Shown: piece after piece, positions 58,719 to 64,000 of the stretch
Position numbering within the stretch: the first letter of the stretch is position 1
Layout: every line of letters starts with the position of its first letter
The notes under the pieces: generated by a model
Databases searched by the model: none
What the model was told of the DNA's origin: nothing
Seen by the model: the letters and a program-made list of their open reading frames with translations, nothing else
From: Singulisphaera sp. GP187
Lineage (GTDB): Bacteria > Planctomycetota > Planctomycetia > Isosphaerales > Isosphaeraceae
Assembly: GCF_900129635.1 (NCBI RefSeq)
Contig: NZ_FSRB01000002.1
Location: 958,727-1,022,726, forward strand
DNA length: 64,000 bases
Direction of reading: 5' to 3'
Translations under genes and position numbers: made by a program

Positions 58719-59448
58719 ATGATTCGCACACCAATTGACGACGCAACCCGTGATGAACTCCAAGCCTTGCGCCGGAACCCGATTCCGCCGCGGGTCCGTG
58801 ATCGTGTCGAAATGATCCTCCTCTCCGACGCGGGCTGGTCGGCCCCTCGCATTGCCATCCACCTGGGGGTCTGTGGCCAGACCGTTCGCGACGTCCTCCG
58901 GGCGTTCCTCGCCCGCGGCCTCGAGGCGCTGTATCCCTTCCGCTCGGGACCCGCCCCCAACCTCGCCAATCGCGACCGTGTGGCCGACGAGTTGAGGCGG
59001 TTGCTTGCCGAGGAGCGAACCTGGACCAGTCGGCAACTCAGTCAAGCTCTCGCCGAGCAGGGGATCGTCCTGGGTTCCAAGCAGGTCCGCCGCCACCTCA
59101 AGCGAATCCAGGCCAGTTACCACCGCACGGCCTGGACCCTGAAGCATAAGCAGGATCCGGTCAAAGTGGAGCGAGCCGGCCACATCCTGGACAACCTCAA
59201 GGCGAAGGCGGACAACGGGGATTTGACGCTCTACTTCCTCGACGAGTGCGGCTTCGCTCCCACCCTGCCGGTCGGCTATAGCTGGTCGTTGCCCAAGCAG
59301 CGCAAGTTCATCCGCTACGAGGCTTCGCAACGGCGCCGGGTCAACGCGATGGCCGCCTATCGGCCCTATGGCCGCACGCCACGGCTGGAGGTGTTCACGG
59401 CCGAGCGGACCTGGGATTCGTATGACCTGCTTGGATTCTTGAAGGCGT
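58719..59448 (+). pseudogene. IS630 transposase, 5' part
   Basis: Encodes the N-terminal 243 residues: a helix-turn-helix region (MILLSDAGWSAPRIAIHLGV then TVRDVLRAFLARGLEALYPF), a linker, and the first catalytic aspartate in LTLYFLDECGFAP. The frame reads ...YDLLGFLKA up to the IS66 insertion and then into foreign sequence. It continues exactly in frame at 62073. Confidence 0.9.
59441..59448. repeat. IS66 target-site duplication, left copy
   Basis: GAAGGCGT, repeated exactly at 62065-62072. Confidence 0.95.
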
Positions 59449-59523
59449 GTAAGCGCTCGAGATTCCCAGGGGGGAGGCCGCGATTGGCACTCCCGTCACT
59501 CCGCGCATCGGACCGCCCTTGGA

Positions 59524-61194
59524 TCACTTCCGCTTGCGACGATCCGCTCGTTTTGCGTCGCGACGCCGTGCCCGCTCACGTGATTCCTCCAGGCGATGCG
59601 TCAGCACGTGTCCCGGATGGTTCCGAGCCCACCGATCGGGCAAGAGGTCCTCGACTCGTTCCGGGGCCACGCTCAGCGTCATCAGCACGTCCTTGACGTA
59701 GGCCCACGGCTCCAGACGATGACGCTTCGCCCCTGCCACTATCGTGCTCAACACCGCCGCTCGCGGTCCCGCATCCACATTCCCCAGGAACAACCAATTC
59801 TTCCGGCCGATGGCTTGGTCGCGGAGGCGACGCTCCGCCACGTTGTTGTCGATCGTCAGCCGGCCGTCCTCGGTGTAGCGGCACAACGCCTTCCACTGAT
59901 TCCGCGCATAGGTCAGAGCCTGGCCCAACGCCGATTTCGGCAGCGACTGGTCCGCAAGCCGATCGAGGTCCCCTCGAAGCCGTTCCAGGATCGGCACCGC
60001 TTCTTGCGCACGCAGGGCCTGTCTCGCCTCAACGGACAACCCTCGGGCGCGATCCTCCACGTCGTATAACCGGCGGATCGCTTCCAGGATCAAACCCGCG
60101 TTCCCCGGCGACGACGACCGCGCATCGTAGAACTTGCGGCGGGCGTGCGCCCAGCAAGCGACTTCAAGGATCGCCGAAGGCGACCCGAGATAGAGTCCGT
60201 CATATCCGGCATATGCGTCAGCCTGAAGATAACCCGCGAAGCCGGCGAGGAACGTCGCCGGCCCGTCGCGTTTGCGACTCGCCGTATGGTCGTACACGTC
60301 GTAGGAATGATCCTCGTCCCCATGATAGAGCCAGAACCGTGTCGTCAGGCTCCCGGGAGCCTCGCCGCCCAGCGCCTTGACGGGGGTGTCATCGGTCCAG
60401 ATCACCGGAGATTGGAGCACGAGCTGCTTCTGGAGGTCGTAGAGCGGCCCCATCAACTCGGCGGCCTTGCGGACCCAATCGCACAGCGTCGCACGCGGCA
60501 GGTGCAAACCGTAGCGAACCGAGATGTCCTCGAAGCGGTACAGGGTCAAGTGATCGATAAACTTGGAAATCAGCAATTGCGAAAGCAGACCCGCTCCCGC
60601 GATGCACCCCGGGAGCGGCCGCTCCGGTCCGTCGGGGCTTTTCACACCGTCGTGGCAGTGCGAGCACGCGTACTTGGGAAGGACGTGGACCCGGACCTCC
60701 AGGCGAGCCGGGATGAATTCGAGCTCACGCCGCTCATCCTCGCCGATGCGTGCCTTGGACCGGCCGCAGCATGAGCAAGTCTTGTCCGCCTCGGGCACGT
60801 CATGTTCGATGCGGACCTGGGGCAGGCGGCTGAAATCCAGCGTCCGCGATGGCCGGGACTTCCTCGGAGCGGCCGGCGTCGGGGCCTCCGGTTCGGCCTC
60901 GGGAGTCACCTCGAGGTCCTCGCCGAACGCGAAGAGATGACCTTGTCCGGGATCGTCGCATCGTTCGCTACGTCGCCCGTAGACATAGCGGCGGTACCGC
61001 TCCAACTCCTGGCGCAGGCGGTCGTTCTCTTGCGCCAACTCCTCATTGGCCCTGGTGGCTTGATCGAGTGCGGCGAGCAGGTCCTGGATCCGTTGCTGCA
61101 TCGCATCGACGGGAGGGGCCGCGTCGCCAGAGACTGGCGGCGACGCGGGCGATTCGGGGCCGGATTGGGCATTTCGACCGAGAGGAATAGTCAT
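59524..61194 (-). CDS. tnpC: IS66 transposase TnpC
   Basis: 556 residues from ATG 61194 (MTIPLGRNAQSGPESPASPP). A coiled-coil leucine-rich N-terminus (ALDQATRANEELAQENDRLR) is followed by YRRYVYGRRSERCDD. A zinc-binding pair of CxxC motifs comes next (CSCCGRSKAR and CSHCHDGVKS). The DDE domain shows VIWTDDTPVK (first Asp), YLQADAYAGYDGLY (second Asp), EVACWAHARRKFYDA, and TIDNNVAERRLRDQAIGRKN with the catalytic Glu. It ends in a basic tail RERARRRDAKRADRRKRK. TnpC catalyses strand transfer and needs TnpA and TnpB. It is 31 nt after tnpB. Confidence 0.95.
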   Translation of the reverse strand: MTIPLGRNAQSGPESPASPPVSGDAAPPVDAMQQRIQDLLAALDQATRANEELAQENDRLRQELERYRRYVYGRRSERCDDPGQGHLFAFGEDLEVTPEAEPEAPTPAAPRKSRPSRTLDFSRLPQVRIEHDVPEADKTCSCCGRSKARIGEDERRELEFIPARLEVRVHVLPKYACSHCHDGVKSPDGPERPLPGCIAGAGLLSQLLISKFIDHLTLYRFEDISVRYGLHLPRATLCDWVRKAAELMGPLYDLQKQLVLQSPVIWTDDTPVKALGGEAPGSLTTRFWLYHGDEDHSYDVYDHTASRKRDGPATFLAGFAGYLQADAYAGYDGLYLGSPSAILEVACWAHARRKFYDARSSSPGNAGLILEAIRRLYDVEDRARGLSVEARQALRAQEAVPILERLRGDLDRLADQSLPKSALGQALTYARNQWKALCRYTEDGRLTIDNNVAERRLRDQAIGRKNWLFLGNVDAGPRAAVLSTIVAGAKRHRLEPWAYVKDVLMTLSVAPERVEDLLPDRWARNHPGHVLTHRLEESRERARRRDAKRADRRKRK

Positions 61195-61225
61195 CACTTG
61201 AATTATCGCATGCTCACCTCTGATT

Positions 61226-61612
61226 TCAAGTGGTTTTCCCGGGATTCTCCCTGTTTTTCTCAGGCCTCCGGTATCGTTTTCGTTGCTGGGCGTTCCCCAG
61301 GTCGATGCCGCCCAGGAGCATGGCGAGTTGGGCGGACCGGAGTTCGATCGGGGCGTCGGAGGAGGGCCGGAGGGGGACCTGGAACGAGCCGGCTTCGAGG
61401 CGATAGTACCAGATCGCCAGGCCATCGACATTCCAGTAGAGGATCTTGATGCGATCACGTCGGCGATTCAGGAAGAGGAAGAGATGGCCGGAGAGGAGCT
61501 CCTCCTGAGGGAAGGCTTGGCTGACGATTCCCGAGAGCCCGTCAAAGCTTTTTCTGAGGTCGACGGAGTCGGCGTGAAGGAGGATCCGCACGGTGTGTGG
61601 GACGCTCAACAT
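61226..61612 (-). CDS. tnpB: IS66 accessory protein TnpB
   Basis: 128 residues, the standard TnpB length. It contains VDLRKSFDGLSGIV and LFLFLNRRRDRIKILYWNVD then GLAIWYYRLEAGSF, the signature of the family (orf2, IS66 orf B). It is required for transposition together with TnpA, mechanism unclear. Its start overlaps the tnpA stop by 7 nt, implying coupled translation. Confidence 0.95.
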   Translation of the reverse strand: MLSVPHTVRILLHADSVDLRKSFDGLSGIVSQAFPQEELLSGHLFLFLNRRRDRIKILYWNVDGLAIWYYRLEAGSFQVPLRPSSDAPIELRSAQLAMLLGGIDLGNAQQRKRYRRPEKNRENPGKTT

Positions 61613-61983
61613 GAGGTGTCCTCCATCCTCGCCGCGACGCGGGCGACGGTCTCGACGACCCGGCAGACGAGTTCGTCGCCCGCGGCGATGGGCAGGAGGA
61701 TTCGTCCGCCGTCGGGGAGTCGGATGGTGAGGAATTCAGCGGAATCGCCGGATCGCGACTCGGGGGCGGCGGCGAGGATGACCGGCACGAATGCCGGTTC
61801 GCGAGCCGGAGAGGGGACAGGGCCAGGCGAATCCGAGGCGAGGCGTCGCTTCCAAGCGTGGAAAGACGCGGTCGAGATCCCTTGGCCGTGGCAGAACTGG
61901 CCGATGGTGAGACCGCTGTCGGACTGCTGTTGCAGTCGCCGACGCCAGAGGACTGGGAGGGCAGGATTGGCGGCACGTGGCAT
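61606..61983 (-). CDS. tnpA: IS66 accessory protein TnpA
   Basis: 125 residues from ATG 61983 (MPRAANPALPVLWRRRLQQQ). The helix-turn-helix region SGLTIGQFCHGQGISTASFH then AWKRRL marks it as IS66 orf1/TnpA, probably a DNA-binding regulator. The C-terminal LTIRLPDGGRILLP strand pattern is usual. It is the promoter-proximal gene of the element. Confidence 0.93.
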   Translation of the reverse strand: MPRAANPALPVLWRRRLQQQSDSGLTIGQFCHGQGISTASFHAWKRRLASDSPGPVPSPAREPAFVPVILAAAPESRSGDSAEFLTIRLPDGGRILLPIAAGDELVCRVVETVARVAARMEDTSC

Positions 61984-62064
61984 CTTCTGACTCCGGAGGA
62001 CGAACAAAATGGTCCGTCTTCCAGGCTATCAGGCGGCACAAGACTGGCTATTTCGAGCGCTTAC

Positions 62065-62072
62065 GAAGGCGT
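62065..62072. repeat. IS66 target-site duplication, right copy
   Basis: GAAGGCGT, identical to 59441-59448. Confidence 0.95.
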
Positions 62073-62374
62073 TGCCATGGTCGAGTCGCCCGCGTGTCGT
62101 GGTACTGGACAATGCCAGCTTCCACACGAGCGCGGTGATCCGACAGGCCCGTCAGGAGTTGGCGGCATCGGGAATCTATCTCTACTACCTGCCGCCGTAT
62201 AGTCCGGAGTTGAACCTGATCGAGTCGGTGTTCCGACAGGTGAAGCATCAGGAGATCCCTCAACGGAGCTTTCCGACACGCTGTGAATTGCGGAACGCCG
62301 TGGAGACTGGGTTCTCCAACTACGGCGAGCACCTTCCATCAAAAACTCCAAAAAGATTCCGTCCGGCCGCTTAG
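62073..62374 (+). pseudogene. IS630 transposase, 3' part
   Basis: Reads in frame from the insertion point as LPWSSRPRVVVLDNASFHTS. The second catalytic Asp is in VVVLDNASFH and the Glu in YLPPYSPELNLIESVFRQVK. It ends RPAA and a TAG whose G is the first base of the ISAzo13-like end. Joined to the 5' part at the target duplication it restores a 343-residue DDE transposase without any other defect. Confidence 0.9.
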
Positions 62375-63693
62375 GAATAGGCCGGGGATAACTTCCGTGG
62401 TTGGCATCGGTTAGGATGTCAGACCAGATGTTTGGAGGGAGTATACGGGAGGGTCACATGGAAGCCTACACACCGACAGTCCAACGGATGATGAAACGGC
62501 TCTTCGGCTCGTTGAAAGAGAACGACCGGCGGCGGTATGCGGCGATCGAGGCCGCGAAGTTGGGGCACGGCGGGGTCGAATACATCGCGGGTGTCCTGGA
62601 GTGCGACCCGAAGACGATCCGGTTAGGCCTCGGGGAGTTGGAAGGCGAGGACGACCTGGACACGGGCCGCACTCGCAAAAAAGGGGCGGCCGGAAACGGT
62701 TGATCGAGGTCGACTCGGCCATCGAAGCGAACTTTCACAAGGTCCTTGAGGACCACACCGCGGGCGACCCGATGCGACTTGAAGTGAAATGGACCAACTT
62801 GTCGCGGCGCCAGATCGCCAAGCGGATGGAGGAATTGGGGACACGCGTCAGTCGCGACATCGTCTCGAAGTTGCTCCGGAAGCATGGTTACCGCAGGCGG
62901 AAGGCGGTGAAGAAGAAGACGATGGGGCCGCGCCACCCGGATCGCAACGCCCAGTTCGAGAATATCTCCCGTCTCAAGAAGAGGTACTTGAAGGCCGGCT
63001 TGCCGGTAATCAGCATCGACACGAAGAAGAAGGAATTGCTGGGCGATTTCCAACGCGACGGGGTGATCGATACTCAAGAAACGATCGTGGTCAACGACCA
63101 TGACTTCGGGAGCATGGGCTCGGGTACTGTGATCCCGCACGGGATCTACGACGTGGGGCGGAACCTTGGATTCGTCCACCTCAACACCAGCCACGACACC
63201 AGCGAACTGGCCTGTGACAGCATTGCGGCTTGGTGGGAATACCACGGTCGGTTGGCCTATCCCGGGGCAAAGAAACTGCTGGTGCTGTGCGACGGCGGAG
63301 GTAGCAATAGTGCGTCGAGATATGTATTCAAGGAGCAACTTCAGAAGTTGGCGAATCGGCTGGGCATCGAGATCCGAATCGCCCATTACCCGCCGTACTG
63401 CTCGAAGTACAACCCGATCGAGCACCGCCTCTTCCCGCACGTGACGCGGGCCTGCCGCGGGGTGATCTTTCGAACGTTGGAGACGGTCCAGTACTACATC
63501 TCCAAGACCGAGACTGCCACGGGCTTGAAGGTGGCAGTGCGAATCCTTGAGAAGGTGTATCAGACCGGCATGAAGTGCGCCGAGGGATTCAAGGAGGGCA
63601 TGAAAATTGTCTTCGACAAAGTCCTGCCCAAATGGAACTACCGGGCTCTCCCCAAACCAGCATGAAAACGGGAAGTTATTCCCGGCCTATTCC
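62374..63693 (+). mobile_element. ISAzo13-like element (1320 bp)
   Basis: Terminal inverted repeats of 23 bp (62374-62396 and 63671-63693) differ at one position; they start GGAATAGGCCGGG. TTA lies directly outside both ends (62371-62373 and 63694-63696), consistent with a 3-bp target duplication. Its left end starts at the base after the TA flanking the IS630 right end, so it inserted precisely at that junction. Confidence 0.9.
62458..63665 (+). CDS. ISAzo13-family transposase in two overlapping frames (-1 shift)
   Basis: The first frame runs from ATG 62458 (MEAYTPTVQRMMKRLFGSLK), with GGGAGGG upstream, and stops at TGA 62701-62703 after ...TGRTRKKGAAGNG. The second frame, one base back, continues GGRKRLIEVDSAIEANFHKV to 63665. 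It has YLKAGLPVISIDTKKKELLG, VLCDGGGSNSASRYVFK and HYPPYCSKYNPIEHRLFPHV, the ISAzo13 DDE-type core. The frames meet at C-AAAAAA-GGGG (62677-62682 for the six A). A -1 slip there would make one protein of about 400 residues, so programmed frameshifting is plausible. A simple inactivating deletion cannot be excluded. Confidence 0.82.
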
Positions 63694-64000
63694 TTAGCAA
63701 CGCGGAACAGCAAGGACATGCATTGTAACGCTGGCCTGAGTGAAATTGAATCGTCGAAACGGAGGTGGAGCAGTCCCAGGCGGTCGGCCACCTCACGCAA
63801 CCGCGGTTGACTCGAAGCGAAGTAGCGCCCCAGCAACCAGCCATGACTCCGCTTCAACAGCCGAGCGAGTACCCCGGGCAACTCCCCCGAGATCGACGCC
63901 TTGCCTTCCCGGAACAGTTGGCCCGTGTCATCGAATGAGCAACAGGTCGTTCCCCAGCGTGAAGCCTTCGACCATCCCCTCACGCGTCGAGTCCAAGCCG
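63687..64000 (-). pseudogene. 3' end of an unidentified gene, frameshifted, cut by window edge and IS element
   Basis: On the minus strand the edge-proximal frame reads GLDSTREGMVEGFTLGNDLL then LIR and a TGA near 63936-63938. Skipping one T restores a frame DTGQLFREGKASISGELPGV, LARLLKRSHGWLLGRYFASS and REVADRLGLLHLRFD, ending at 63687 inside the ISAzo13-like end. The composition is that of real coding sequence on both sides. The family is not recognised. The natural C-terminus was probably lost when the IS630 element inserted. Confidence 0.45.

Larger units (their letters stand above)
59449..62064 (-). mobile_element. Complete IS66-family element (2616 bp)
   Basis: Both ends carry GTAAGCGCTCGA as terminal inverted repeats (59449-59460 and the reverse complement at 62053-62064), the GTAA start typical of IS66. 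It is flanked by the 8-bp duplication GAAGGCGT, the expected target duplication length for the family. It encodes tnpA, tnpB and tnpC on the minus strand, all intact, so it may still be active. Confidence 0.95.
58687..62371 (+). mobile_element. IS630-family element, split by an IS66 insertion
   Basis: Ends are imperfect inverted repeats: AGCGGGTGGACTCGG at the left and the reverse complement of a right end reading AGCGGCCGGACGGAA. A TA dinucleotide lies directly outside each end (58685-58686 and 62372-62373), as expected for IS630. Removing the IS66 element (59449-62064) and one copy of its 8-bp target duplication leaves about 1.06 kb, a normal IS630 length, with one intact transposase frame of 343 codons. 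Confidence 0.88.

Noticed and set aside
1..64000. tRNA, rRNA, known riboswitches
   Set aside because: No cloverleaf with conserved GTTCRANNC-type T-arm, rRNA segment or recognised riboswitch core was found by eye; a covariance search would settle it.

Overview
The window looks like a chromosomal segment from a planctomycete, probably of the Isosphaeraceae type. The evidence is high GC, paired DUF1800/DUF1501 genes, a DUF1559 pseudopilin-like gene, ECF sigma factors with long membrane-anchored C-terminal extensions, large Ser/Thr kinases, planctomycete-type cytochrome c/monooxygenase proteins, and giant surface proteins with an N-terminal LE-x-R-x-LL signature. No rRNA, tRNA or CRISPR array was recognised. 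Assignments come from reading motifs and were not checked against a database.

Layout. 1-4 kb: a D-2-hydroxyacid dehydrogenase start (cut by the edge) coupled to a glycosyltransferase-like gene, a membrane-anchored SGNH-like protein and an EamA exporter. 4-15.5 kb: two ECF sigma factors fused to a transmembrane segment and extracytoplasmic carboxypeptidase-regulatory-like repeats, the second leading a DUF1800-DUF1501 operon; between them a GlmU-like protein and a YfcE-like phosphoesterase. 15.5-17.3 kb: a long non-coding stretch with a mirrored array of six small hairpins and an IS66-like transposase remnant. 17.3-24.6 kb: a subtilase, a tautomerase, an RTX-repeat surface protein and a DUF3455 protein whose initiation region is duplicated in tandem. 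25-27.7 kb: an ECF sigma factor followed by a Ser/Thr kinase that carries a Tll0287-like (DUF3365) domain with a CxxCH haem motif.

27.8-34.9 kb is the most accessory-looking part. Small unrelated genes (a HEPN-type gene broken by one in-frame stop, a DUF6891-like protein, a WD40-like protein, a VOC protein and a DisA_N/DACNV-like protein) are separated by a structured 128-bp repeat present three times in the same orientation. A second repeat family (B), a 131-bp tandem duplication and a pentanucleotide microsatellite also occur here.

35-49 kb, mostly minus strand: a redoxin - cytochrome c/monooxygenase - patatin lipoprotein operon; lpxA with a DUF3313 lipoprotein and a divergent TetR regulator; an IS630 remnant with the second copy of family B; and an ECF sigma - orphan kinase N-terminal module - lipoprotein - DUF1559 - TlpA run in which the first genes overlap by ATGA. 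A large kinase with TPRs follows. 49-58 kb: a DUF4832/DUF4874 protein, two coupled small genes, an alcohol dehydrogenase, a truncated Phd/YefM antitoxin, a TIGR03032 protein and a beta-helix surface protein.

58.7-63.7 kb is an insertion-sequence nest. An IS630 element is split by a complete IS66 element (8-bp target duplication found), and an ISAzo13-like element abuts its right end (3-bp target duplication found). The right edge holds the frameshifted 3' end of an unidentified minus-strand gene.
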